Origin: Paracoccaceae bacterium
Lineage (GTDB): Bacteria > Pseudomonadota > Alphaproteobacteria > Rhodobacterales > Rhodobacteraceae
Direction of reading: 5' to 3'
Assembly: GCA_022822495.1 (NCBI GenBank)
Contig: JAJEBQ010000028.1
Coordinates: forward strand, 1-64,000
DNA length: 64,000 nucleotides
Numbering within the stretch: position 1 is the first letter of the stretch; every line of letters begins with the position of its first letter. A program made the translations under genes and the position numbers. The notes under the pieces are model-generated. The model was not told the DNA's origin, searched no databases, and saw only the letters and a list, made by a program, of their open reading frames with translations. Positions 18,280 to 26,630 of this stretch are shown one piece after another.

Positions 18280-19530
18280 CTAATGAGCAATTCCAGAACC
18301 TGTGGCTTCATCAATTAACTTACCGGTTTTAAACCTGTCAAGGCCAAAAGGTTCGCTGATATAATGGTGTTCATCCTTGGCAAGGAGATGGGCCAACAAC
18401 CAGCCACCGGCAGGTATGGCCTTAAACCCACCCGTACCCCATCCGCAATTGATATAAACACCGGGTTTGTTGATAGGACCAATAATTGGTGAACTGTCAG
18501 GCACAACATCTACAACTCCAGCCCATTGTCGAAGCATTTTTAATTGTCCAAAAGAGGGGAACATTTCCAATAATCCGGATACGACAGTTTCCTGGGTGGG
18601 TAAATTCCCCCTTTGCGTGTGGGTTGGAATTCTGTCCAATCCCCCACCAAAAACTATTTCCCCCTTATCAGATTGCAGAACATAGGTACCTGTACCCAAA
18701 GACAGTACCACGACATCAAGACAAGGTTTGATGGGTTCGGTTACAAAGGCCTGAAGGGCATAATCAAGGATGGGTAAATCCTGACCAAGTTTGCGAACAA
18801 GAAAGGGCGTTCCACCAGCAGCGGCAATACCAATCCTTTCCGCTCTAATTTCCCCTTTTGAGGTATTGACTCCAACAACCTGGCCTGCTTCCAGCAAAAA
18901 ATCATCAACCATACAATTTTCTATTATATCCACACCAAAATTACTTGCGGCACGGGCATACCCCCAGGCTACAGCGTCATGCCTGGCAACACCACCTCTC
19001 CCCTGCATGATACCACCATGACAATTGTACCTTGCATCATCTCTTCTGTTCCATAAGGGAATCAAGCCCAAGACTTGCCTTGCCGACAACAATTCGCCAT
19101 CTACTCCATTAAGAATCATGGCATTGGCTATCCGGTTGCAAATTTCCATTTGGGTGGGTGTATGTGCGACCATCAGCAGTCCTCTCTGGCTGAACATGAT
19201 GTTAAAGTTCAACTCCTTGGAAAGGTTTTCATAGAGCCTAAGAGAAAGATCGTAAAGGGCCACTGATTCAGGATAAAAGTAATTCGATCTTATGGTGGTC
19301 GTGTTTCTGCCTGTATTTCCCAAACCAATGGGACCTTTTTCAAGAATGGCCACATTCTTGATTCCGTGGTTTTTGGCAAGATAATAGGCTGTGGACAACC
19401 CGTGCCCCCCGCCACCAATAATTATGACCTCATAGGATGATTTGGGTTTTGCCTTTCTCCAGGCTGGCTTCCAGGCGGGTTTTTGCTTTAATCCCTGGGC
19501 TATCAAAGACCAAATTGAGTAATGATCCAT
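18280..19530 (-). CDS. soxB: Sarcosine oxidase beta subunit
   Basis: This 416-residue FAD subunit oxidises sarcosine to glycine. The start at 19530 gives MDHYSIWSLIAQGL, the normal opening of SoxB, 7 nt after the mttB stop; a longer reading would overlap mttB by 44 nt. The dinucleotide-binding motif IIIGGGGHGLSTAYYLA lies at about residues 36-52, and the C-terminal NCGWGTGGFKAIPAGG is typical. The tetramer also needs alpha and gamma subunits, which are not in this cluster, so either this pair is non-functional as a sarcosine oxidase or the partners are encoded elsewhere. Confidence 0.92.
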   Translation of the reverse strand: MDHYSIWSLIAQGLKQKPAWKPAWRKAKPKSSYEVIIIGGGGHGLSTAYYLAKNHGIKNVAILEKGPIGLGNTGRNTTTIRSNYFYPESVALYDLSLRLYENLSKELNFNIMFSQRGLLMVAHTPTQMEICNRIANAMILNGVDGELLSARQVLGLIPLWNRRDDARYNCHGGIMQGRGGVARHDAVAWGYARAASNFGVDIIENCMVDDFLLEAGQVVGVNTSKGEIRAERIGIAAAGGTPFLVRKLGQDLPILDYALQAFVTEPIKPCLDVVVLSLGTGTYVLQSDKGEIVFGGGLDRIPTHTQRGNLPTQETVVSGLLEMFPSFGQLKMLRQWAGVVDVVPDSSPIIGPINKPGVYINCGWGTGGFKAIPAGGWLLAHLLAKDEHHYISEPFGLDRFKTGKLIDEATGSGIAH

Positions 19531-19537
19531 GCTCACC

Positions 19538-21076
19538 TTAGCTAACCGGAAAAGCTCCACCTTCAGCCGTACGCTTGGCAATAAATTCTTCCATTTCAGC
19601 CTTACGGTCAGGATCTATTTCAGGGGGAACAAAATTGGATACAATCTCTTGCCACATGGTTAAGGCTCTTTGACTTGCATCCTGCTTACCCTTTTCGGTC
19701 CAGGTGCCAAAGTTGGACCAATCTGCAATCAATGGATCATAAAATGCCGATTGATAACGGTCCATGGTATGTTGACAACCGAAAAAATGTCCCCCAGGTT
19801 GAACCTCCCATAAAGCTCTCATGGCAAGATCATCCTCTTCTTGTGGTGTCGGGGAACAAAGTTCGGAAATAATTTGGATTACTTCCATATCGGTAATCAG
19901 TTTTTCAAAGGAAACCGTAAGACCTCCTTCGATCCAACCGGCAGAATGCACAAGCATGGTTGATCCTGCCATAATACAACTCCAGAGGCTCATTTGGGTT
20001 TCATTGGCAGCTTGGACATCGTTTATATTGGCCGAAGAACCGGCTGCGCAACGCCAGGGAAGACCAACTCTTCTCGCCAGTTGTCCAGAGCCAAGGTTGG
20101 CCTGAAACTGTTCAGGGGTTCCGAATGCTGGTGCCCCGGATTTCATATCAACATTGGAAGCAAAGGCCCCATAACATACTGGAGCGCCAGGATTATTGAT
20201 CTGGGCAAGGGCCAGCCCTGCCAGACACTCCGCGTGGCTTAAGGTCAAGGCTCCTGCAACCGAAGCTGGTGCCATGGCACCCATCATGCAAAAAGGGGTA
20301 ACAACGGTCATCTGACCATAGGATGAAAAATCAATTATTCCTTGGGCCATGGGAATATCAAGAAGCCGAGGCGAATTGGTATTTATAATTGTATAACACC
20401 AGGGTTCAGCTTGAAATTCCTCATCAGTTAGTCCTCTGAAATTCTTCAATATCTCAAAGCTATCCATGGTTTGCGGTGACCCACGGGCATAGGCACTGGG
20501 AAATTTGTCCGAAAGGGTTAACTGGGTCTCTATGACGCTGTAATGTCGCAGATTGTTGGGAATATCCTGTGCTTCGACAAGAGGGTTGACCATGTGCAGA
20601 GCATCGAAATATTGGGTGAGCATGACCAATTCCCGATAGTCGGCAAGACTAGAGGGTCTTCGTCCCCGCTTTAAATCTGTGGCGTGGGGTGCCCCTGCTC
20701 CTGGAAGAAAGGTTAGTGTCCCCAGCTTCATTTCAAGGTCTCTTGCGCGTGCCCCTGCTCTTAACTTAAATTTTGGAGGTGCTGTCTTGAGTGTTTCGCA
20801 AATAATCTCACGCCCAATCCTGACCATCGCTGTTTCTTCATCTACCAGTGACCCACCCTGTTTGTATATCTTTCTTGCTTCTGGGAGGAGTACCTTTATA
20901 CCCATCTCCTCAAGGACAACCATGGCATTGTTATGGATATCCTCTATTCTCTCTTCCGAAAAGACATTGACCGGAGGGAAAGGGTTTTCCAGGTTCCAGT
21001 AATTTGGCGTCCTTGGACCACCTCCAAGGGAGGGTTTTCTTGGCCTCCTTTTTCTTGTGGGTGCCTTTCTGCTCAT
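19538..21076 (-). CDS. MttB-family trimethylamine/betaine methyltransferase, non-pyrrolysine
   Basis: This 512-residue protein belongs to the MttB superfamily, which moves a methyl group from trimethylamine or a quaternary amine to a corrinoid protein. The N-terminal FSEERIEDIHNNAMVVLEEMGIKVL region and the core GAMAPASVAGALTLSHAE plus HSAGWIEGGLT fit the family. It is one continuous frame with no in-frame amber codon, so it lacks the pyrrolysine of methanogen MttB and is likelier to act on glycine betaine or a related compound. No corrinoid-protein gene is adjacent. It sits in an operon with a DMGDH-like enzyme and soxB, which suggests sequential N-demethylation. Confidence 0.88.
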   Translation of the reverse strand: MSRKAPTRKRRPRKPSLGGGPRTPNYWNLENPFPPVNVFSEERIEDIHNNAMVVLEEMGIKVLLPEARKIYKQGGSLVDEETAMVRIGREIICETLKTAPPKFKLRAGARARDLEMKLGTLTFLPGAGAPHATDLKRGRRPSSLADYRELVMLTQYFDALHMVNPLVEAQDIPNNLRHYSVIETQLTLSDKFPSAYARGSPQTMDSFEILKNFRGLTDEEFQAEPWCYTIINTNSPRLLDIPMAQGIIDFSSYGQMTVVTPFCMMGAMAPASVAGALTLSHAECLAGLALAQINNPGAPVCYGAFASNVDMKSGAPAFGTPEQFQANLGSGQLARRVGLPWRCAAGSSANINDVQAANETQMSLWSCIMAGSTMLVHSAGWIEGGLTVSFEKLITDMEVIQIISELCSPTPQEEDDLAMRALWEVQPGGHFFGCQHTMDRYQSAFYDPLIADWSNFGTWTEKGKQDASQRALTMWQEIVSNFVPPEIDPDRKAEMEEFIAKRTAEGGAFPVS

Positions 21077-21082
21077 AGACTA

Positions 21083-23494
21083 CTATGACCTCATCGCTTT
21101 ACCAGAGGGATCATAAGGCGAATTGGGAATTACCCGGGCCGACCGCTCAACTCCGACAACATGAACAGTCAATTCAGTAGCAGGGTTGGAAAATTCCGGT
21201 TTAACCAACGCCATAGCCAGTGATTTGTCAACGGTATGACCATAACCTCCCGAAGTAATAAAACCAACTCTTGAATTGCCATTCCAAACAGGTTCATAAC
21301 CACTTGCATCAGCATCCTGGGCATCTATTTCCATTGTAATCAAAACCATTGGGGGAGCATTTTTCTCCTTCTCTTCAAGGGCTTTTTCCCTTCCGATAAA
21401 GGCTGTTTTGTTCCAATCTATCCAACGGTCCATTCCCGTCATACCAGGTGTGTAGGCCTGGGTGAATTCAGTACTCCAGATACCAAAACTTTTTTCAAGA
21501 CGCATGGACAGAAGGGCATTATAACCATATTCTTGCATGCCCTCCGCTTTACCGGCTTCAAGAAGGGTCGACCGCAATGTATCATGACTGGCAACAGGGC
21601 AATTGATTTCATAGCCCAATTCACCAGCGACCGAAAGCCGTGCGACCTTTGCCCTGACTAACCCTAGATCCATATCCCTACAGGACATGAATGCAAACGC
21701 ATTGCCCGAGAGATCACAACTTGTGACTTTCTGTACAATCTTGCGAGCATTTGGCCCTGAGACAGCAAAACCCAGAATCTCATCCGAGATGTCTCTTACC
21801 AAAACCCCATCCATTAGGTAATTATGAAACCATCGCATATGCCAGGTGCGAAGATAATAACTTCCCATGATCCACCAGGTTCCATCTCCCCAGTTGAAAA
21901 GGGTTAAATCGCCTTTCAATTTACCTTCTGGTGAAAGCATTGGAGCAAGCCTGATTTTCCCAGGGGAAGGCAATCGGGATGCCATCATCTTATCCAACCA
22001 TTCCCCGGCTTTGGGACCACTTACTTCAAACCTTGAAAATCCGCTTATATCCAACAATCCGGCATTGTTCCTGACTTCATGGCACTCTTTTGCAACAATT
22101 GGGTAAGCATTTGATCGCTTTAGGGTGGGTTGTTCAACAAAACCGCTTGGGGCAAAATACAAGGGTATTTCCAAACCAAAACTCACTCCCCATTGTGCAC
22201 CAGCATCAGTCATGGCTCCGTAGGAGGGGCTTTTGGCAAGTGGACGGCCCGCAGGAAGTTGCTCATTGGGATAAGTCATTACAAACCGTCGTGTATAAAA
22301 CTGTCCCGTGGTTTGCTTGATATATTCCCGGTTTTCGGCATAACGACCATATCTTGCAATATCCATCCCAAACACATCCGCTTCGGGTTCGCCTTGTATC
22401 ATCCACTCGGCAAGTGATTTGCCAACCCCACCTCCTTGCAAAAAGCCGGCCATCACCGCACAAGCATTCCAATAACCCTTAACACCCCGAATTGGTCCGA
22501 CCAGAGGATTGCCATCAGGTGAGAAGGTAAAGGCTCCGCAAACCCAGTTTTTAACGCCGGCATTCTGCAACACGGGATAGCGGTTAAATCCCAACTCCAA
22601 CTCGTGCTCTATACGGTCCAAATCCTCTTCAAGGAGTTCCATGCCATAATCCCATGGCGCACCATCCATCATCCAGTGCTCATGGTTGATTTCGTAAATT
22701 CCCAAGAGCATTCCATTTTGGTCCTGCCGCATATAGGTAAAACCTTCCAAATCAACTACCAGGGGTAATTCATTCTCCAAGGCAGCGACTTCAGGGATTG
22801 TTTCAGTAAGCAGATAATGATGGGCAAGGGGAGAAACGGGGAGTTCAATTCCGGCCATTCTACCCACTTGCTTGGCCCACAGTCCAGCTGCATTCACGAC
22901 ATGTTCAGAGATTATCGTTCCTTTTTCGGTGACTACCTGCCATCCCTCTGCAACCTGATTAAGTTCAAGTACTCTGTTACCTTCGATTACATCCGCCCCA
23001 TGTATTTTCGCAGCCTTGGCATAAGCCTGTACGGTCCCCGTGGTATCTATATATCCTTCCCGGTCAGCCCAGAGGCCTCCCAATATTCCCTCGGTCGACA
23101 TGATAGGGCAAAGTGAACCTGCTTCTTCTGGGGTGACAAGTCGTACATCTTCAATACCCATGGTCTGGAATATCCGATAAGCACTTTGAAGCCATTCCCA
23201 CCTGTCCTGCGTTCCGGCTAGAGTCAGGCCTCCAGTCATATGCATGCCCACCGACTGTCCGGATTCCTTTTCAATTTCGGAAAGCAGATCAATGGTATAG
23301 GCTTGTAGAGAAGCTATATTGGGATCAGCATTAAGGGCATGGAAACCACCGGCAGCATGCCAACTGGAACCAGCGGCAAGTACTGTTCGTTCCAAAAGGG
23401 CTACGTCCTTCCACCCAAACTTAGCCAGGTGATAAAGGACTGAACACCCTACAACGCCGCCACCAATGACGACAACCCTGTAATGCGAATTCAT
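21083..23494 (-). CDS. Dimethylglycine dehydrogenase-like FAD/GcvT fusion protein
   Basis: This 803-residue protein has an N-terminal FAD oxidase domain (VVVIGGGVVGCSVLYHLAKFGWKDV; the probable covalent-FAD histidine is in GSSWHAAGG, H46) and a C-terminal GcvT/aminomethyltransferase domain that would pass the released one-carbon unit to tetrahydrofolate. This is the layout of dimethylglycine and sarcosine dehydrogenases. It lies 6 nt upstream of mttB. Sequence cannot separate dimethylglycine, sarcosine or a related methylamine as substrate; neighbours favour methylated glycine. Confidence 0.88.
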   Translation of the reverse strand: MNSHYRVVVIGGGVVGCSVLYHLAKFGWKDVALLERTVLAAGSSWHAAGGFHALNADPNIASLQAYTIDLLSEIEKESGQSVGMHMTGGLTLAGTQDRWEWLQSAYRIFQTMGIEDVRLVTPEEAGSLCPIMSTEGILGGLWADREGYIDTTGTVQAYAKAAKIHGADVIEGNRVLELNQVAEGWQVVTEKGTIISEHVVNAAGLWAKQVGRMAGIELPVSPLAHHYLLTETIPEVAALENELPLVVDLEGFTYMRQDQNGMLLGIYEINHEHWMMDGAPWDYGMELLEEDLDRIEHELELGFNRYPVLQNAGVKNWVCGAFTFSPDGNPLVGPIRGVKGYWNACAVMAGFLQGGGVGKSLAEWMIQGEPEADVFGMDIARYGRYAENREYIKQTTGQFYTRRFVMTYPNEQLPAGRPLAKSPSYGAMTDAGAQWGVSFGLEIPLYFAPSGFVEQPTLKRSNAYPIVAKECHEVRNNAGLLDISGFSRFEVSGPKAGEWLDKMMASRLPSPGKIRLAPMLSPEGKLKGDLTLFNWGDGTWWIMGSYYLRTWHMRWFHNYLMDGVLVRDISDEILGFAVSGPNARKIVQKVTSCDLSGNAFAFMSCRDMDLGLVRAKVARLSVAGELGYEINCPVASHDTLRSTLLEAGKAEGMQEYGYNALLSMRLEKSFGIWSTEFTQAYTPGMTGMDRWIDWNKTAFIGREKALEEKEKNAPPMVLITMEIDAQDADASGYEPVWNGNSRVGFITSGGYGHTVDKSLAMALVKPEFSNPATELTVHVVGVERSARVIPNSPYDPSGKAMRS

Positions 23495-23540
23495 TCACGC
23501 CTCATAATTTTTAACTTAAAATTATCCAATTAACACCGCT

Positions 23541-24410
23541 TTAGATACTCGAATATTTGATTTGATAGAAGTTATATACTCCCAAAACAACGATAACAAT
23601 TGAACCACCCAAAATAGCCAAACGTGTGGGTTCTTCGCCCAAAACCATCCAAACCAGCAAAGGAGCAAGTATCGCTTCCAGCAAAATGACCAAAGCGACT
23701 TCCGGGGCAGGAAGGTATCTCGGCGCCATTGCCATCAGACTCGTAGCCAAAGGAATAAAGAAGGCGCCTAGTATCAGAATGTAGATCATATCCCTGGAAC
23801 TAAGAAAGGTCACCTCAACAAAGATGAACAGTGCAAGTGCCAGCAAAAGGTGAGCCAAACCCGCTGCAGGTACCATGGAAAATGCTTTTGCTTTTCGGGC
23901 AACGGTATGTTTTATGGCTATCATGATGGCAACCAACAAGGCCGTAAGATCTCCCCAAATCGCATTGGTGTCTACCGTAAGCGAACCACTCGTGATTAAA
24001 CCAATCCCTAACATTGACAGGCCAATCGCCCAAAGCAGTCGGGTGTTTAATGGTTCTTTCAGCAATATCCTACTGGCAATAGCGGCAAACATAGGCGATG
24101 TACTGATGATAAATAGTGTATTGGCAACCGAAGTCGTTCTGATGGCATAGACAAACAACAGGGAAGACACTGAAAGCAGCACAATATACGTATAACCAGC
24201 CCATCCTGCCCCAGCAATCTCTTTGAAAGGGTTGTTACGCCTAACTAAAGTCAGAAAAAGTATGATACAGGACCCAACAAGGAAAGAGCGCCAGAATGAG
24301 AGGTTGAATGTTGAGGTATCAATTATCTTGATAAAGAGGCTATCAGGAACGAAGGATACGACTGCAACCAGGATTATAATCAATCCTTTTGAACGTTCAC
24401 TTAAGTCCAT
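23541..24410 (-). CDS. EamA-family (DMT) transporter
   Basis: This 289-residue membrane protein has ten predicted helices in two EamA repeats, with the usual EP-rich ends of repeats (ILLKEPLNTRLLWAIGLSMLGIGLI and LGEEPTRLAILGGSIVIVVLGVY). Members export metabolites or amino acids. It lies 46 bp upstream of the DMGDH-like gene and 45 bp downstream of mtnP, so it is probably part of the same transcript. Substrate unknown. Confidence 0.87.
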   Translation of the reverse strand: MDLSERSKGLIIILVAVVSFVPDSLFIKIIDTSTFNLSFWRSFLVGSCIILFLTLVRRNNPFKEIAGAGWAGYTYIVLLSVSSLLFVYAIRTTSVANTLFIISTSPMFAAIASRILLKEPLNTRLLWAIGLSMLGIGLITSGSLTVDTNAIWGDLTALLVAIMIAIKHTVARKAKAFSMVPAAGLAHLLLALALFIFVEVTFLSSRDMIYILILGAFFIPLATSLMAMAPRYLPAPEVALVILLEAILAPLLVWMVLGEEPTRLAILGGSIVIVVLGVYNFYQIKYSSI

Positions 24411-24455
24411 GTTTCAAAACAGCCAGACGGGTGATTTGTTTAAATGTTACAACTT

Positions 24456-25337
24456 TTATGATGGCGGATGCACCCGTCCAATGATGTTGACCAACTTGTC
24501 GGTGGCTTCTTTGGTCCGCATTTCTGGAGGAGTCAGAATCGAATAGTCTAATACCCTGTCGCACCCCATTGGGCAAACAGGTCTCTCTGTACCTATCAAA
24601 TCGGGAAGTTGCAATATCAATTCACTTGCCTTGATGGTATTCTTTCGCAGAACACCAAGAAGTTTGTCGATGTCTATCTCGCCATGATTTGGGTGCCAAC
24701 AGTCATAATCTGTAACCATGGCTATGGTTGCGTAGCAGATTTCGGCTTCTCTTGCCAACTTTGCCTCAGGCATATTGGTCATGCCAATCACATCACAATT
24801 CCAGACATCACGGTACAATCTTGATTCACTCAAGGTTGAAAATTGAGGCCCTTCCATGGCGAGGTAAGTCCCTTTGGGGTGTGTTGTGACACCTATATTT
24901 TCAGATGCTTGACAACAGATAGAAGCCAATCTTTGACAAATGGGGTGGGCCATTGAGACATGGGCAACACATCCTGGGCCAAAGAAAGTTTTTTCCCGAT
25001 TTACTGTCCGATCAATGAATTGATCAACGATAACAAAATCTCCAGGCTTCATTTCCTCACGGAAGGAGCCACAAGCTGATATTGAAAAAATATCTGTTAC
25101 ACCGAGTTGCTTTAGGGCATCAATATTTGCACGATAGGGGACACTTGAAGGGGTATGGACATGCCCTCGGCCATGGCGAGGTAGAAACTTAAATTCCAAC
25201 CCGTTGATTTCACCGGCAAGTATTTCATCAGAAGGTGGTCCCCATGGTGTATCAATTTGAATCCACTTATGGTTTTTCAGGATATCTATTTCATAGAGGC
25301 CTGATCCACCAATGACTCCAACGACGGGGCTATTCAT
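24456..25337 (-). CDS. mtnP: S-methyl-5'-thioadenosine phosphorylase
   Basis: This 293-residue enzyme phosphorolyses methylthioadenosine to adenine and methylthioribose-1-phosphate. It shows VGVIGGSGLYEI, the phosphate-binding FLPRHGRGHVHTPSSVPYRAN, SACGSFREEMKPGDFV, TYLAMEGPQFST and IGMTNMPEAKLAREAE, all signature MTAP segments. It would clear by-products of polyamine or SAM radical chemistry. It is the first gene of the minus-strand operon; no other methionine-salvage genes are seen here. Confidence 0.93.
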   Translation of the reverse strand: MNSPVVGVIGGSGLYEIDILKNHKWIQIDTPWGPPSDEILAGEINGLEFKFLPRHGRGHVHTPSSVPYRANIDALKQLGVTDIFSISACGSFREEMKPGDFVIVDQFIDRTVNREKTFFGPGCVAHVSMAHPICQRLASICCQASENIGVTTHPKGTYLAMEGPQFSTLSESRLYRDVWNCDVIGMTNMPEAKLAREAEICYATIAMVTDYDCWHPNHGEIDIDKLLGVLRKNTIKASELILQLPDLIGTERPVCPMGCDRVLDYSILTPPEMRTKEATDKLVNIIGRVHPPS

Positions 25338-25759
25338 CCTGTGATCCTTTCATTAAATTAGCAAGTAGTTTTTGTCTTAATAGTAGAAGGCCCATTACTT
25401 GGCAAGAGGTGTATAAGACTTAAAATTTGTCTTGTTGAATGATTGGTCAACTGCAGTGATCACAATAATTATACTTGAAAAATTACCATATTTTAATAAA
25501 TTACCAATAAAGAATTATTTGCCAAACAAAAGGGGATTATATACTTGTTTACCCTTGTCATGAATTTTTATAATGACATAAGCCACCGGCCTACCAGCAA
25601 CCCTTTTTATCCCTGCATCTACGATGAAAACATATTAAAAGGATTTTTTCGTCCAAAGAAAGACTGGCGATTCATGGCAAGGAAGGATGGCTAGCGAAAG
25701 TTGGGGAAACAAGTATATAATCCCCAAACAAAAAATATAATCCATTAACTGAGAATTAA
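25338..25759. other. Intergenic region between mtnP and vapB, mostly a MITE
   Basis: No gene is supported. About 180 bp of AT-rich DNA behind mtnP should hold its promoter. The remaining 200 bp are the inverted-repeat element at 25532-25725, which reaches to within 34 bp of the vapB start. Confidence 0.7.
25524..25733. mobile_element. 194-bp MITE-like element with 8-bp target duplication
   Basis: A perfect 19-bp inverted repeat bounds 25532-25725: GGGGATTATATACTTGTTT on the left and AAACAAGTATATAATCCCC on the right. Both ends are flanked by the direct repeat AAACAAAA (25524-25531 and 25726-25733), an 8-bp target duplication, although the A-rich site weakens that evidence a little. The interior has no reading frame of note. 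An 8-bp duplication is known for several IS families (IS1595, ISL3 and others); the parent is not in this window. The right arm contains TATAAT 39 bp before vapB and may supply its promoter. Confidence 0.75.
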
Positions 25760-26008
25760 ATGTCTGCTGAACGAGTCAGAGTAGGTACTAATGGACGTCT
25801 GGTTATACCCTCAAAACTACGTAAGGAAACTGGGATAATTGATGGTGTACTTGTATTGATGGACCATATAAATGGTGAACTACGTGTACGATCCATGGAA
25901 AAGGCCTTTCAGGGTGCCCAAGAAAGACTTAAACCATATTTGGCTGGAAAAAGATCAATGGCAGATGAACTGATTGCCGACCGCCGTAGAGAAGCAGGCA
26001 AAGAGTAA
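25760..26008 (+). CDS. vapB: AbrB/VapB-type antitoxin
   Basis: This 82-residue protein opens RVRVGTNGRLVIPSKLRKETGI, the AbrB/SpoVT swapped-hairpin DNA-binding domain, followed by an acidic and basic C-terminal tail (ADELIADRRREAGKE) that would bind the toxin. It precedes a PIN-domain toxin by 23 bp. Candidate -10 boxes TATAAT at 25716-25721 (inside the MITE arm) and 25736-25741 lie just upstream. Confidence 0.88.
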   Translation: MSAERVRVGTNGRLVIPSKLRKETGIIDGVLVLMDHINGELRVRSMEKAFQGAQERLKPYLAGKRSMADELIADRRREAGKE

Positions 26009-26031
26009 TTTCGAAATACAGGTAAAATTTG

Positions 26032-26397
26032 ATGTTACTCGACGCTTCGGCCCTCCTAGCTGTTTTGCAAAATGAACCCGGTGCAAGTAAGGTAATTTCA
26101 AAACCAGGCCCTTTTGCAATTAGTTCAATAAACCTCAGCGAGGTTATAACAAAACTCATACAATTTGGAGTACCAGAGAGTAAGGCAATTTCAACTCTCA
26201 AGAATTTTGATATTGAGGTATTGGAAGTAAACGAGGAGATAGCCTTGCGAGCTGGAATTCTAACCAGTTATGGTCTGAGTCTTAGTGATAGAATTTGCCT
26301 TGCAACTGGAATTACATATTCTCGACCCGTTTTAACTGCTGATAAAATATGGCTAAAAGTGAAACATGAAGGACTTAAAATTATCCTTATCAGGTAA
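26032..26397 (+). CDS. vapC: VapC-type PIN-domain ribonuclease toxin
   Basis: This 121-residue PIN-domain protein has the acidic catalytic residues in place: LLDASALLAVLQNEPG (first Asp), INLSEVITKL (Glu), LSLSDRICLATG (Asp) and PVLTADKIW (Asp). VapC toxins cut tRNA or rRNA. The ATG at 26032 is preferred over a TTG one codon earlier. It forms a classic pair with the upstream AbrB-type antitoxin. Confidence 0.9.
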   Translation: MLLDASALLAVLQNEPGASKVISKPGPFAISSINLSEVITKLIQFGVPESKAISTLKNFDIEVLEVNEEIALRAGILTSYGLSLSDRICLATGITYSRPVLTADKIWLKVKHEGLKIILIR

Positions 26398-26485
26398 GGG
26401 AAATATGATCTGGCAACTTGTCATTTTATTTAATTGGCCGAATTTAATACCAAATAAGTTTAGCCAGATTTTGGTTGTTACTGAA

Positions 26486-26615
26486 GGAGGTAATGGCAAG
26501 TCAGAATTTGAAAATAGTGGTCCCAGATAATTTAATTGATAACCAAATTGGAATTGTAAACATATTAAATTTCTGTACAAAAAAGTATGGTAACCTACGA
26601 GCTATTCAAAGTTAG
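26486..26615 (+). CDS. Possible 40-codon leader ORF, in frame with the next gene across one TAG
   Basis: A GGAGG ribosome site (26486-26490) precedes an ATG at 26493 that opens 40 codons (MASQNLKIVVPDNLIDNQIG and onward) ending at TAG 26613-26615. The frame is the same as that of the following PHP-SMC ATPase, whose TTG directly follows the stop and whose ATG is at 26631. That ATPase ATG has no good ribosome site, so coupling from this leader is plausible. It could equally be an N-terminal extension cut off by a nonsense change. The peptide itself matches nothing I recognise. Confidence 0.4.
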
Positions 26616-26630
26616 TTGGATGTAACCAAT

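Noticed and set aside
19538..21076. Pyrrolysine-type MttB
   Set aside because: No in-frame TAG is present and no pyl genes were seen.
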